Source: Rheinheimera sp. (GTDB lineage Bacteria > Pseudomonadota > Gammaproteobacteria > Enterobacterales > Alteromonadaceae). From it: a DNA stretch of 54,679 bases. The translations under genes were made by a program, and so were the position numbers. The number at the start of each line of letters is the position of its first letter. Position 1 is the stretch's first letter. The notes beneath the pieces are model-generated. The model did not search any database. It was given only the letters and a program-made list of their open reading frames with translations, and was not told where the DNA came from. The DNA lies in NCBI GenBank assembly GCA_008015325.1, contig SSFI01000023.1:1-54679 (forward strand), given 5' to 3'. Positions 16,161 through 24,953 of this stretch are shown in pieces.

Positions 16161-16802
16161 ATGTCGTCTGAACATCAAGAATGGCTCTCCGCGGCCAGTG
16201 ATAATCAAAGCGTCAGTGCAGAGCAGCTCGATTCGTTATTGTCTGATCCACAGTTACAGGCCAGTTGGTTGCGTTATCAGCTGGCTGGTTCAGTGATCCG
16301 GCAGGAACTTGCACCGCAGCTGGATACCGCTTTCGCTGACCGTTTCGCTGCCATGCTGGAACAGGAAGACAGCCATCAGCTGGTGGCAGAACCAGTGCCG
16401 GTGTTACAGCAGGTCACTGCAAGTCCGGTCAGCGGCAGTCAGCCAGCTGCAAATCAGGGCTGGTGGAAAATGCTGATGCAAGGCGCTATTGCTGCCGGTG
16501 TCGCTATTGTTGCTGTGGTTGGGGTTCAACAGACGCAGCAAAAACCGGATGACGCGCTGACTGCGCCGCTGCCGGTGCTGCAGACCAGCCCGATTGGTGG
16601 TGTCGCAGCGCCTGTGAGCCTGAGCCAGACTTCAGTCGAGTCCCGCTTTACACCGCAGCAGCAACAGCAGCAGCTGGAACAACAACGCCGGCTGCAGGAA
16701 CTGATGCAGGCGCGTCAGCAACAAATCCGTCTGATGGAACAGGCTGCAGCTCAGCAAGCGAAAAAAGACACGACGGATGAGGGCAAAGGTCAACAGCAGT
16801 GA
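16161..16802 (+). CDS. rseA: Anti-sigma-E factor RseA
   Basis: Inner-membrane anti-sigma factor that sequesters RpoE until cleaved by DegS and RseP. The N-terminal cytoplasmic domain (about residues 1-95, including EWLSAASDNQSVSAEQLDSLL and WLRYQLAGSVIR) binds sigma; one membrane helix follows at about 102-122. The periplasmic part ends in an unusually glutamine-rich tail (FTPQQQQQQLEQQ and after), which is low in complexity. AGGA precedes ATG 16161. The rseB GTG overlaps its stop (GTGA), indicating translational coupling. Confidence 0.92.
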   Translation: MSSEHQEWLSAASDNQSVSAEQLDSLLSDPQLQASWLRYQLAGSVIRQELAPQLDTAFADRFAAMLEQEDSHQLVAEPVPVLQQVTASPVSGSQPAANQGWWKMLMQGAIAAGVAIVAVVGVQQTQQKPDDALTAPLPVLQTSPIGGVAAPVSLSQTSVESRFTPQQQQQQLEQQRRLQELMQARQQQIRLMEQAAAQQAKKDTTDEGKGQQQ

Positions 16803-17761
16803 TTCTGACCTCATTTCGATTCAGTGCCGGCTGGTTCTGCAGTCTGGCACTTGCACTCTGCAGTTTGTCGGCGCTGGCCGACGACTGGCAGCAGTTTGAG
16901 CGGACTCAGCAAGCGGTGCGCAAATTCAATTTTGACGTTTCCTTTGTTCAGGTCAGGCCCAATCAACTCATTACATATCGTTGGCTGCACGGCATTCACG
17001 AACAGTCTGGTTCCTTGTCTGTGCCGCTGGAACTTGAGCGGCTGTTATTACAGGATGGCGTGGGGACTGATACCTTCCGCCGCGGTGACAAAGTTTATTA
17101 CGCTGCCCCCGATGCGCCGGTGATTGTCACCCAAAACGATTCGATTAAAGAACTTCCCGCCATTTTGTTTGAGCCGTTGCCGGTCATTCAACAGCTGTAT
17201 GACATTGTACCGGGCAGCAGTGTGCCGCTATCAGGCCGTACAGCACAGCTGTTGAGACTGAGCGCCCGCGACGCCAGTCGTTACAGTTATTGGCTGTGGC
17301 AGGACGCGGAGACAGGGTTCCCGCTGCGCGTCGATACCGTGGATGAACAAAATGTGGTGCTGGATCGCTGGATGGTGGTGCATCTGCAATTAAAACCGGG
17401 TTTGCCGGCGGAATTACAAAGCCTCATCAGCGCGCAATTACCAGAGCAGCCGCATGCGCTGGCGAACAGTCAGGCACCGCAAGATCAATTTAAGCTGAAT
17501 TGGATCCCGCCGGGTTATCAGCTGTTGGCGCAGCAGGCGCCGGTCAGTACCCGCAGCGTCCCGGTACTGGCGAACTGGTTGCTGAGTGACGGTTTGCATC
17601 AGATTTCGGTATTTGTGCAGCCGACGGCGCGTTTGCCGCAACAACAGCTCAGAGATGGTGCAACCACTATTCTGGTGACTACCCGGCAGAATCTGGATGT
17701 GACAGTCATTGGGCCTTTGCGCCCGGAACTGGCGGCGAAACTGGCCGCTGCTGTGGAATAA
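16799..17761 (+). CDS. rseB: Sigma-E regulatory protein RseB
   Basis: Periplasmic regulator that binds RseA and senses lipopolysaccharide or lipid signals, protecting RseA from DegS. A signal peptide ends at LSALA-DD (about residue 27). The mature protein has the two-domain MucB/RseB layout, a LolA-like first domain and a smaller C-terminal domain (from about residue 220); 320 residues is typical. It begins with GTG at 16799 overlapping the rseA stop, so its translation is probably coupled to rseA. Confidence 0.93.
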   Translation: MILTSFRFSAGWFCSLALALCSLSALADDWQQFERTQQAVRKFNFDVSFVQVRPNQLITYRWLHGIHEQSGSLSVPLELERLLLQDGVGTDTFRRGDKVYYAAPDAPVIVTQNDSIKELPAILFEPLPVIQQLYDIVPGSSVPLSGRTAQLLRLSARDASRYSYWLWQDAETGFPLRVDTVDEQNVVLDRWMVVHLQLKPGLPAELQSLISAQLPEQPHALANSQAPQDQFKLNWIPPGYQLLAQQAPVSTRSVPVLANWLLSDGLHQISVFVQPTARLPQQQLRDGATTILVTTRQNLDVTVIGPLRPELAAKLAAAVE

Positions 17762-17862
17762 CGTGCCTGTATCCAATGCGGTAGTGCACTGTTCAGTCGC
17801 CGCATTGAGTTCAGTCAGCGGCTCCGTTAAAATCGTGCCCTGCCTCAGCCTGAGATCTTTTC

Positions 17863-18396
17863 ATGATCACGCCTTCTGAAGATAAGTCCTGCCACACCCC
17901 ACAGCAGCCAGATGCTGCATCTCTGCAGACATTACTGGTCACAGCGAACGTATTACGGCAGGACGGTGATGGCGTTTGGCTCATTACACCGCTTTCCACC
18001 AGCTGCAGCGGCTGCAATCAACAGGATAGCTGCAGCAGCGGCCTGGTCGCCAAAGCGTTGCCGGTGCGCCAGCAGCAGTTATTTCTGGCAGGTGCTGCAG
18101 GCTTATTACCCGGACAACAAGTCGAAATCAGTGTGTCGCCGGGCGCTATTCTCGGCTCAGCCTTGTTGGTTTATCTGTTACCGCTTAGCGTATTTATCGC
18201 CACGCTGTTATTGGGCCAGTTGCTGCAATGGCATGAATTAGCTGCGCTTGCCGGCGCTATCCTCGCAACTGCGGCAGTGTTTCGCCGCGTACAGCGCGTC
18301 GAACAGGGGCGTGCCGGTCAGCTGCAAATACAGTTAGTCAGGGTGCTGCCAGACCTTGCGGTGACGCAGGTCTCTGCTGCTGGTCGTTCTGCTTGA
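17863..18396 (+). CDS. rseC: RseC/MucC family membrane protein
   Basis: Inner-membrane protein of the RseC/MucC family, linked to sigma-E modulation and to electron transfer with the Rsx complex for SoxR reduction. The 177 residues carry an N-terminal cysteine cluster (SCSGCNQQDSC, about residues 47-57) typical of the family, then two membrane helices (about 93-115 and 120-140). A gap of 101 bases separates it from rseB, so it could have a promoter of its own, although none is obvious. Confidence 0.92.
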   Translation: MITPSEDKSCHTPQQPDAASLQTLLVTANVLRQDGDGVWLITPLSTSCSGCNQQDSCSSGLVAKALPVRQQQLFLAGAAGLLPGQQVEISVSPGAILGSALLVYLLPLSVFIATLLLGQLLQWHELAALAGAILATAAVFRRVQRVEQGRAGQLQIQLVRVLPDLAVTQVSAAGRSA

Positions 18397-18451
18397 AGAA
18401 CACAGTGCAAGCAGCAGGGAATTAGAGTACAATTCGCGGCAATTTTAATCT

Positions 18452-18477
18452 GCGGCAAGGCGCAGCGGCCTTGCCGC
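18452..18477. other. GC-rich hairpin upstream of lepA
   Basis: Perfect 10-bp stem (18452-18461 with 18468-18477) with a six-base loop, 46 bases before the lepA ATG. It has no T-run. It may lie in the lepA leader or separate rseC from lepA. Confidence 0.5.
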
Positions 18478-18523
18478 CTGCGAATTCACTTGCAGCTTCA
18501 CAGCTCAGTTTTGATTGGAAAAA

Positions 18524-20323
18524 ATGTCTAAAATATCCCATATCCGTAACTTCTCGGTTATCGCCCACATTGACCACGGTAAATCGACTTTATCGGATCG
18601 ACTGATCCAGTTCTGCGGCGGTCTGTCTGACCGGGAAATGCAGGAACAAGTACTGGATTCGATGGATCTGGAACGTGAACGTGGTATTACCATTAAAGCG
18701 CAGAGCGTCACGCTGAATTACAAAGCCAAAGATGGCGAAACCTACCAGCTGAATTTTATCGATACACCGGGCCACGTCGACTTCACCTATGAAGTTTCCC
18801 GCTCGCTGGCCGCCTGTGAAGGCGCACTGCTGGTGGTTGATGCTGGTCAGGGCGTAGAAGCGCAGACTGTTGCTAACTGTTACACCGCGCTGGAAATGAA
18901 CCTCGAAGTATTACCGGTCCTGAACAAAATCGACTTACCACAGGCTGAGCCTGACCGTGTTGCCGAAGAAATCGAAGACATTATCGGCATTGAAGCCGTC
19001 GGTGCTGTGCAATGTTCAGCCAAAACCGGCGTTGGTATCGAAGATGTGCTGGAAACAATCGTTAAAGGCATACCATGTCCGGAAGGCGATGTTGACGCAC
19101 CAACACAAGCTTTAATCATCGACTCCTGGTTCGATCCTTACCAGGGCGTTGTCTCGCTGGTCCGTGTTAAGCACGGCAAAATCCAGGCGAAAGACAAAAT
19201 CAAAATCATGTCCAGTGGTGCTGTGTATGAAGTCGACAAAGTCGGTATCTTCACACCAAAAGCCACCAACACCGGCATTCTGAGCACCGGCGAAGTAGGT
19301 TTTGTCATCGCCGGTATCAAAGAAATCAAAGGCGCGCCGGTCGGCGATACACTGACACTCGCAAGAAACTCAGCGGCTGAGCCGTTGCCAGGTTTCAAAC
19401 GCATCAAACCGCAGGTTTATGCCGGTGTATTCCCGGTGTCTTCAGATGATTATGAAGATTTCCGCGACGCTTTAGAAAAACTCAGCTTAAACGATTCGTC
19501 ATTATTCTATGAGCCAGAAAGCTCCAGCGCGCTGGGCTTTGGTTTTCGGATTGGTTTCCTTGGCATGTTACACATGGAAATCATTCAGGAACGACTGGAA
19601 CGGGAATACGATCTTGATCTGATCACCACAGCACCAACGGTAGTCTATGAAGTGCTGACCAAAGCCGGTGAAGTGGTGATGGTCGACAACCCAAGCGACT
19701 TGCCGCCGGTGGGTAATATTGATGAAATCCGTGAACCTATCGTTGAAGCGCATATTCTGGTACCGCAGGAATACTTAGGTAACGTCATCAACCTTTGTAT
19801 CGAAAAACGCGGTGTGCAGATCAATATGAGTTACCACGGCCGTCAGGTCGCCGTGGTATATGAGCTGCCAATGGCTGAAGTGGTGATGGACTTCTTTGAC
19901 CGGCTGAAGTCAACCAGCCGCGGTTATGCGTCACTGGATTATTCGTTCAAGCGCTTCCAGGTGTCTGACATGTCGCGCGTCGATATTCTGATCAACGGTG
20001 AGCGCGTCGATGCGCTGGCGATTATCAGCCACCGCGATTTCGCGCAAAGCCGTGGCCGTGAGCTGGCGGAAAAGTTAAAAGAACTGATCCCGCGTCAGAT
20101 GTTTGATATCGCAATCCAGGCGGCGATCGGCGCCCATGTCATTGCCCGTACCACAGTCAAGCAGTTACGTAAAAACGTCTTAGCCAAGTGTTATGGCGGT
20201 GACGTCAGCCGGAAGAAAAAGCTGTTACAGAAACAGAAAGAGGGTAAAAAGCGGATGAAACAGGTCGGTAACGTGGAAGTGCCGCAAGAGGCATTCCTGG
20301 CCATCCTGAAAGTCGGCAAATAA
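18524..20323 (+). CDS. lepA: Elongation factor 4 (LepA)
   Basis: Ribosome-associated GTPase resembling EF-G, 599 residues as in E. coli. G1 is [10 protein letters not shown]3 is DTPGH and G4 is NKID; the LepA-specific C-terminal domain includes the [23 protein letters not shown] basic segment. I start at ATG 18524 ([10 protein letters not shown]); a TTG at 18515 is in frame but is not needed. It lies between the rse genes and lepB, as in many gammaproteobacteria. Confidence 0.97.
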   Translation: MSKISHIRNFSVIAHIDHGKSTLSDRLIQFCGGLSDREMQEQVLDSMDLERERGITIKAQSVTLNYKAKDGETYQLNFIDTPGHVDFTYEVSRSLAACEGALLVVDAGQGVEAQTVANCYTALEMNLEVLPVLNKIDLPQAEPDRVAEEIEDIIGIEAVGAVQCSAKTGVGIEDVLETIVKGIPCPEGDVDAPTQALIIDSWFDPYQGVVSLVRVKHGKIQAKDKIKIMSSGAVYEVDKVGIFTPKATNTGILSTGEVGFVIAGIKEIKGAPVGDTLTLARNSAAEPLPGFKRIKPQVYAGVFPVSSDDYEDFRDALEKLSLNDSSLFYEPESSSALGFGFRIGFLGMLHMEIIQERLEREYDLDLITTAPTVVYEVLTKAGEVVMVDNPSDLPPVGNIDEIREPIVEAHILVPQEYLGNVINLCIEKRGVQINMSYHGRQVAVVYELPMAEVVMDFFDRLKSTSRGYASLDYSFKRFQVSDMSRVDILINGERVDALAIISHRDFAQSRGRELAEKLKELIPRQMFDIAIQAAIGAHVIARTTVKQLRKNVLAKCYGGDVSRKKKLLQKQKEGKKRMKQVGNVEVPQEAFLAILKVGK

Positions 20324-20341
20324 ACCCACTGTCTTGTCACA

Positions 20342-20377
20342 CAAAGCACCGCTATTCTGGCCGGTGCTTTGTTTTTT
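20342..20377 (+). terminator. Intrinsic terminator after lepA
   Basis: A 10-bp perfect stem (20342-20351 with 20362-20371), a 10-base loop and six T residues at 20372-20377. It lies 18 bases after the lepA stop and separates lepA from lepB. Confidence 0.8.
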
Positions 20378-20406
20378 CTGCAAAACAGACTTACAGCTGG
20401 TAACAA

Positions 20407-20412
20407 TATAAT
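20407..20412 (+). promoter_or_regulatory. Possible -10 element for lepB operon
   Basis: A perfect TATAAT lies 75 bases before the lepB ATG and after the lepA terminator, where a promoter is needed. No good -35 hexamer is found at 16-18 bases upstream, so the assignment is tentative. Confidence 0.35.
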
Positions 20413-20487
20413 CCGGCAGGGCGCTCGCCAGCGACCTGCAATTTTCAGTAAGCTCAGATGGTTATCTGAACGAGGAACGAGAATCTC

Positions 20488-21351
20488 ATGGCTGGATATT
20501 TTGCAATACTGTTAGTCGTCCTGACCTTAGTGTCGGGTCTGATTTGGCTCATCGATACTTTAGTGTTTAAGCCAAAACGCGAAAAAGACGCGCCTTTGCC
20601 TTATGTGACTGAAACGGCACGGGATATTTTCCCATTGATCGCAATCATTACCATTTTCCGCTCGTTCATTTATGAGCCGTTCCAGATCCCGTCTGGCTCT
20701 ATGATGCCAACCTTACTGGTGGGTGATTTTATTCTGGTGGAAAAATTTTCCTACGATATTAAAGACCCGGTCTGGCGCAGCACTTTAGTAGAGACCGGCA
20801 AACCTGAACATGGTGATATCGCCGTGTTTAAATATCCGGAAGACCCGACTTCAGATTTCATCAAACGGGTGATTGGTCTGCCGCGTGATAAAATCATATA
20901 CAAAAACAAGCAGTTATTTATACAGCGTGCTTGTGACAAAGCCAGCAATCAGCCATGCCCAACTGTGGAACCGCTGCGGCAGGAATTTAAGAACGAAGGC
21001 GAGTTTTCCTTGGGCCCATACCCGCTGAAACGCTTTACTGAGCAAAATCCGAGCAAATCTTATGACATTCTGCAAAATGCCATGTTGCCGGAACCGATCC
21101 ATAATTACTACCGTCAGCCGGGCGTGGCCACCAACGAATTTGTCGTGCCGGAAGGCCATTATTTCGTCATGGGTGACAACCGTGACAACAGCCGTGACAG
21201 CCGTTACTGGGGCTTTGTCCCGGAGCAGAATCTGGTTGGTAAAGCAGTTTTTATCTGGATGAGTTTTGAATTCAGCGAAGATCCAAATCACTGGTTACCC
21301 AGCTGGGTACCGGTTGGCGTGCGCTTTGAACGCCTTGGCACTATTGAATAA
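20488..21351 (+). CDS. lepB: Signal peptidase I
   Basis: Inner-membrane leader peptidase that removes signal peptides from exported proteins, acting on the periplasmic face. Two N-terminal membrane segments are visible (about residues 3-22 and 46-62). The catalytic Ser71 lies in PSGSMMPTL and the general base Lys126 in [25 protein letters not shown] near the C-terminus is family box E. The 287 residues are slightly fewer than in E. coli. It starts a run lepB-rnc-era-recO with overlaps or very short gaps. Confidence 0.97.
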   Translation: MAGYFAILLVVLTLVSGLIWLIDTLVFKPKREKDAPLPYVTETARDIFPLIAIITIFRSFIYEPFQIPSGSMMPTLLVGDFILVEKFSYDIKDPVWRSTLVETGKPEHGDIAVFKYPEDPTSDFIKRVIGLPRDKIIYKNKQLFIQRACDKASNQPCPTVEPLRQEFKNEGEFSLGPYPLKRFTEQNPSKSYDILQNAMLPEPIHNYYRQPGVATNEFVVPEGHYFVMGDNRDNSRDSRYWGFVPEQNLVGKAVFIWMSFEFSEDPNHWLPSWVPVGVRFERLGTIE

Positions 21352-21359
21352 GGTCGGGA

Positions 21360-22031
21360 ATGTTACCTCCTTTAAGTAAACTTGAGAAAAAGCTCGGTTA
21401 TCAGTTCAACAACAGCGCCTTGCTTGAGCAGGCGCTGACACACCGCAGTTGTAAAGGCCAGCATAACGAACGGCTGGAATTCCTTGGCGATGCCATCTTA
21501 GGCCTGGTTATCGCCGAAGCGCTGTACCAGAATTTCCCGAAAACCCGCGAAGGCGATCTGACCCGGATGCGCGCCTCTTTGGTTAAAGGCGTGACTTTGG
21601 CCGAGATCGCCCGCGAGCTCGACATTGCTCAGCATCTGCGTTTAGGCCCAGGTGAATTAAAAAGCGGCGGTTCGCGGCGTGAATCCATCCAGGCCGATGC
21701 GGTGGAAGCTGTATTGGGCGCGATTTATCTGGATTCTGGTGCAGAAGCCTGCAAAGAGCGGATTCTGCAATGGTTCGGCAGCCGGCTGCACAGCATCGAA
21801 CCCGGCGTGCAAAAAGATTCAAAAACCTTGTTGCAGGAATATCTGCAAGGCCGGCGTCTGGCGCTGCCACAATATGAAGTGGTCGCTGTCGAAGGCGAAG
21901 CGCATGACCAGACGTTTACCGTGCGTTGCACAGTTGCCGGGCGTCAGGCAGTGCAGGCTAGCGGCAGTTCAAGACGCAAAGCTGAGCAGGATTGTGCTCA
22001 GGCCATCCTGGAGCAATTAAAACATGAATGA
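21360..22031 (+). CDS. rnc: Ribonuclease III
   Basis: Double-strand-specific endoribonuclease for rRNA and mRNA processing. The signature [12 protein letters not shown] is present with its metal-binding Glu/Asp residues; the second catalytic acidic cluster is in [14 protein letters not shown] double-stranded RNA-binding domain occupies about residues 153-222. The 223-residue length is normal. Its last eight bases overlap the start of era, as in E. coli. Confidence 0.97.
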   Translation: MLPPLSKLEKKLGYQFNNSALLEQALTHRSCKGQHNERLEFLGDAILGLVIAEALYQNFPKTREGDLTRMRASLVKGVTLAEIARELDIAQHLRLGPGELKSGGSRRESIQADAVEAVLGAIYLDSGAEACKERILQWFGSRLHSIEPGVQKDSKTLLQEYLQGRRLALPQYEVVAVEGEAHDQTFTVRCTVAGRQAVQASGSSRRKAEQDCAQAILEQLKHE

Positions 22032-22941
22032 TCTGTTGCAAGAAACCGCCGGCGAGACCTTTGCCGGGCTGGTCGCCATCGTCGGCCGGCCGAACGTCGG
22101 CAAATCGACGTTGCTCAATCAGCTGATTGGTCAGAAAGTCAGTATCACCTCAAAAAAACCGCAGACCACGCGTCACCGTATTGTAGGGATTGATACCGTC
22201 GGCAACTACCAGACGGTCTATGTCGACACGCCGGGCCTGCACAGCGAAGAAAAACGCGCGATTAACCGGCTGATGAATAAAGCCGCTGCCACTTCGATTT
22301 TAGATGTCGAGCTGGTGATTTTTGTGGTCGAAGGCACACGCTGGACCGACGACGACCAGATGGTGTTAAACCGCTTAATCGTGGCGAAAAAGCCGGTGAT
22401 CCTGGCCGTGAACAAAGTCGATTTATACAAAGACAAAGAAGAGCTGTTGCCACATTTGCAGTGGCTCGGCAGCCAGTTGCAGTTTCTGGAAATTGTGCCT
22501 TTGTCTGCAGAAAAAGGCACCAACGTCAGCAAACTGCGGGAAATCGTGCACAGCCAGTTGCCGCCGTGCGAGTTTTTCTTCCCGGAAGATTACATCACCG
22601 ACCGTTCGCAGCGGTTTATGGCCTCCGAAATCGTGCGCGAAAAGCTGATGCGGTTTCTTGGCGACGAATTGCCGTATTCGGTCACGGTCGAAATTGAACG
22701 CTTTAAGTGGGAAGAAAAGCACTACCACATCGCGGCGCTGATTCTGGTTGAACGCGACACGCAAAAACGCATGGTGATTGGTAAAGCCGGCGAGCGCATT
22801 AAGACGATTGCTTCTGAAGCGCGTAAAGACATGGAAGATTTGTTTGAACAGCCAGTGTTTTTGCAGATGTGGGTCAAAGTGAAATCCGGCTGGGCGGATG
22901 ATGAACGCGCCTTGCGCAGTCTGGGTTACGGCGAAGATTAA
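22024..22941 (+). CDS. era: GTPase Era
   Basis: Essential small GTPase that binds 16S rRNA near its 3' end during 30S maturation. Motifs are G1 [10 protein letters not shown]3 DTPG, G4 NKVD and the SAEKG box; the C-terminal KH domain (from about residue 200) includes [12 protein letters not shown]. The 305 residues are typical. The ATG lies inside rnc and the stop shares a base with the recO ATG (TAATG), so the three genes should be translationally coupled. Confidence 0.97.
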   Translation: MNDLLQETAGETFAGLVAIVGRPNVGKSTLLNQLIGQKVSITSKKPQTTRHRIVGIDTVGNYQTVYVDTPGLHSEEKRAINRLMNKAAATSILDVELVIFVVEGTRWTDDDQMVLNRLIVAKKPVILAVNKVDLYKDKEELLPHLQWLGSQLQFLEIVPLSAEKGTNVSKLREIVHSQLPPCEFFFPEDYITDRSQRFMASEIVREKLMRFLGDELPYSVTVEIERFKWEEKHYHIAALILVERDTQKRMVIGKAGERIKTIASEARKDMEDLFEQPVFLQMWVKVKSGWADDERALRSLGYGED

Positions 22942-23645
22942 TGAGCGGACACGCCGTTTCAGCCTATTTGCTGCACAGCGTGGCCTTTCAGGACCAAAAG
23001 TTGCTGCTGGATCTGTTGATCCCGGGGCAGGGCCGGGTCAGGGCAGTCGCCCGCCGGCCAGCGAAAAAACACAGCGGCCGAAGTCAGTGGCCGCTGTTTT
23101 GTTTGTGCTGGGTAGAGCTGAGCGGTCACAGCGAGCTCAGAACAGTCCGGCGGATCGAAGAGCAGCAGGCCGCTTTGCCGTTGCAAAAAGAGTGGTTATT
23201 CAGTGCGCTTTATCTGAATGAACTGATTTGCCGGTTGTTTCCGGCGCAGGTATTCGCCGAGACGTTATTTGATATTTATCAGCAAGCGGTGCAAAGCCTT
23301 TGGGCGTTGCAACTGGCCGCGAGCAGGGAGCAAGCCCGGGCAGAGCTCGAGCAAGTGCTGCGCCAGACCGAACTGTTGTTATTGCAAGAGCTGGGCGTAC
23401 CGGTGGATTGCAGTGTCGATGCACAGGGTGAGCTGTTAAACAGTGACTGTTATTATCAGTGGCAACACGAATATGGTTTTGTCGCTGCGCCACAAGGCTT
23501 TTGTGGCGCCGATTTACTCGCGATCAGTCAGGGCGACTGGCAAAGCAGCAGTCTGCGCTGTGCCAAACAATTAAACCGGCAGTTGCTGCGGCCATTATTG
23601 GGCCCGGCACCACTGCATAGCCGCAGTCTGTTCCGGCAAGACTGA
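22941..23645 (+). CDS. recO: DNA repair protein RecO
   Basis: Recombination mediator that with RecR helps load RecA on SSB-coated single-stranded DNA. The N-terminal OB-fold is seen in [33 protein letters not shown], followed by the helical domain with [12 protein letters not shown]. The 234 residues match the gammaproteobacterial size. There is no cysteine zinc cluster, as is usual in this group. Its ATG overlaps the era stop by one base. Confidence 0.93.
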   Translation: MSGHAVSAYLLHSVAFQDQKLLLDLLIPGQGRVRAVARRPAKKHSGRSQWPLFCLCWVELSGHSELRTVRRIEEQQAALPLQKEWLFSALYLNELICRLFPAQVFAETLFDIYQQAVQSLWALQLAASREQARAELEQVLRQTELLLLQELGVPVDCSVDAQGELLNSDCYYQWQHEYGFVAAPQGFCGADLLAISQGDWQSSSLRCAKQLNRQLLRPLLGPAPLHSRSLFRQD

Positions 23646-23679
23646 TTATTTTCACGCTTTGGCGTGTGACGGAGAATTC

Positions 23680-24411
23680 ATGCAACCGATTTATTTAGGC
23701 GTTAACATCGACCATGTAGCCACAGTGCGTCAGGCGCGGGGCAGTCAATATCCTGAGCCTGTGCATGCCGCGTTATTGGCTGAGCAATATGGTGCTGATG
23801 GCATCACAGTGCATTTACGCGAAGACCGCCGCCACATTCAGGACCGCGACGTATTTTTATTGCGCCAGACCATTCAGACCCGGCTCAATTTTGAAATGGG
23901 CCTGACCGACGAGATGCTGCGCATTGCGCTGGAGCTGAAACCGCATTTTTGTTGTCTGGTGCCGGAGAAACGCCAGGAACTGACCACCGAAGGCGGGCTC
24001 GAAATTGCCGGCCAGTTCGACCGTATCAAAACAGCAGTGGATGAACTCAGCAGCAACAACATTCTGGTGTCGTTGTTTATTGATGCTGACCACAAACAAA
24101 TCGAAGCTGCAGCCCGAAGTGGCGCGCCTTATATTGAAATCCACACCGGCGCTTATGCCGATGCCACTTGCCCGAAACAGCAAAAATCCGAACTGGAGCG
24201 TATCCGCACTGCTGCCGAATATGCGGCGTCCTTGGGTTTGATTGTCAATGCCGGTCATGGCTTACATGTGCACAATGTGCAGCCGATTGCGGCCATTCCA
24301 CAAATGCATGAACTGAATATCGGCCACGCCATTATTGCCCAGGCGATTTTCACTGGCCTGGGTCCGGCAGTTGCAGAAATGAAACGGCTGATGGTCGAGG
24401 CGCGCCGCTGA
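23680..24411 (+). CDS. pdxJ: Pyridoxine 5'-phosphate synthase
   Basis: Condenses 1-deoxyxylulose 5-phosphate with the 3-amino-1-hydroxyacetone phosphate product of PdxA to give pyridoxine 5'-phosphate, the last step of de novo vitamin B6 synthesis. A TIM barrel of 243 residues with the family segments [30 protein letters not shown] and VNAGHGLH. I start at ATG 23680 (MQPIYLGVN), after GGAGA; an upstream in-frame codon would add seven unsupported residues. The stop overlaps the acpS start (TGATG). Confidence 0.97.
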   Translation: MQPIYLGVNIDHVATVRQARGSQYPEPVHAALLAEQYGADGITVHLREDRRHIQDRDVFLLRQTIQTRLNFEMGLTDEMLRIALELKPHFCCLVPEKRQELTTEGGLEIAGQFDRIKTAVDELSSNNILVSLFIDADHKQIEAAARSGAPYIEIHTGAYADATCPKQQKSELERIRTAAEYAASLGLIVNAGHGLHVHNVQPIAAIPQMHELNIGHAIIAQAIFTGLGPAVAEMKRLMVEARR

Positions 24412-24788
24412 TGGCTATTCTCGGTCTTGGCACGGACATCGTCGAGATCAGCCGGATTGAACAAAGCCTGGCGCGTTCACCCCGGCTGATCCAGCGTGTG
24501 CTGACGGCTGAAGAACAAGTGATTTATGCCGCGCATGCCCAGCCAGCACGTTATTTTGCCAAGCGCTTTGCGGCAAAAGAAGCGGCGGCCAAGGCGCTTG
24601 GCACCGGTATCGGCCGGGGCATTTCGTTTCAGCACTTTAATACGCGCAATGACGAGGCCGGTCGCCCGGTGCTGGAACTGACCGGCGCGGCGGCAGAACT
24701 GGCCGCCAGCCTGGGTTTACGTCACACTTGGTTGTCGATCAGTGACGAGCAGGCTTTTGCCATGGCTACTGTGATTCTGGAATCCTGA
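24411..24788 (+). CDS. acpS: Holo-[acyl-carrier-protein] synthase
   Basis: Transfers the 4'-phosphopantetheine group from coenzyme A to acyl carrier protein. The 125-residue protein shows the family motifs GTDIVEISRIE at the N-terminus, with the Mg-binding Asp, and FAAKEAAAKALGTGI in the middle. Its ATG shares a base with the pdxJ stop. It is the last gene of this rightward run and converges with barA; no clear terminator is seen between them. Confidence 0.97.
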   Translation: MAILGLGTDIVEISRIEQSLARSPRLIQRVLTAEEQVIYAAHAQPARYFAKRFAAKEAAAKALGTGIGRGISFQHFNTRNDEAGRPVLELTGAAAELAASLGLRHTWLSISDEQAFAMATVILES

Positions 24789-24803
24789 GCCAAACTCGAT
24801 ACT

Positions 24804-24833
24804 CCTGTCTCAGCAATGCCTGTCTCAGCAATG
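24804..24833. repeat. 15-bp tandem duplication between acpS and barA
   Basis: The unit CCTGTCTCAGCAATG occurs twice in direct succession (24804-24818 and 24819-24833), followed by a degenerate third copy. It lies in the short convergent gap between acpS and the original end of barA. Confidence 0.75.
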
Positions 24834-24839
24834 CCAGGC

Positions 24840-24953
24840 TCAGAAATTCCAATGCTGCGATTCTGCCAGCAAATCCTGCAGCTGATCGGCTAAATCAAAC
24901 AGTTCAGGTTCGAGCTGCAACAGACTGGCGCCGGTTTTCAGCTGGGTTTCGAT
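24840..24953 (-). other. Out-of-frame C-terminus of BarA
   Basis: Reading from 24953 in the next frame gives 37 residues beginning IETQLKTG and ending AESQHWNF with a stop at 24840. This has the character of the end of an Hpt domain (compare the LIEQQLRSG region of E. coli BarA). One extra base near 24957 puts this stretch out of frame with the main barA reading frame. Confidence 0.8.
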
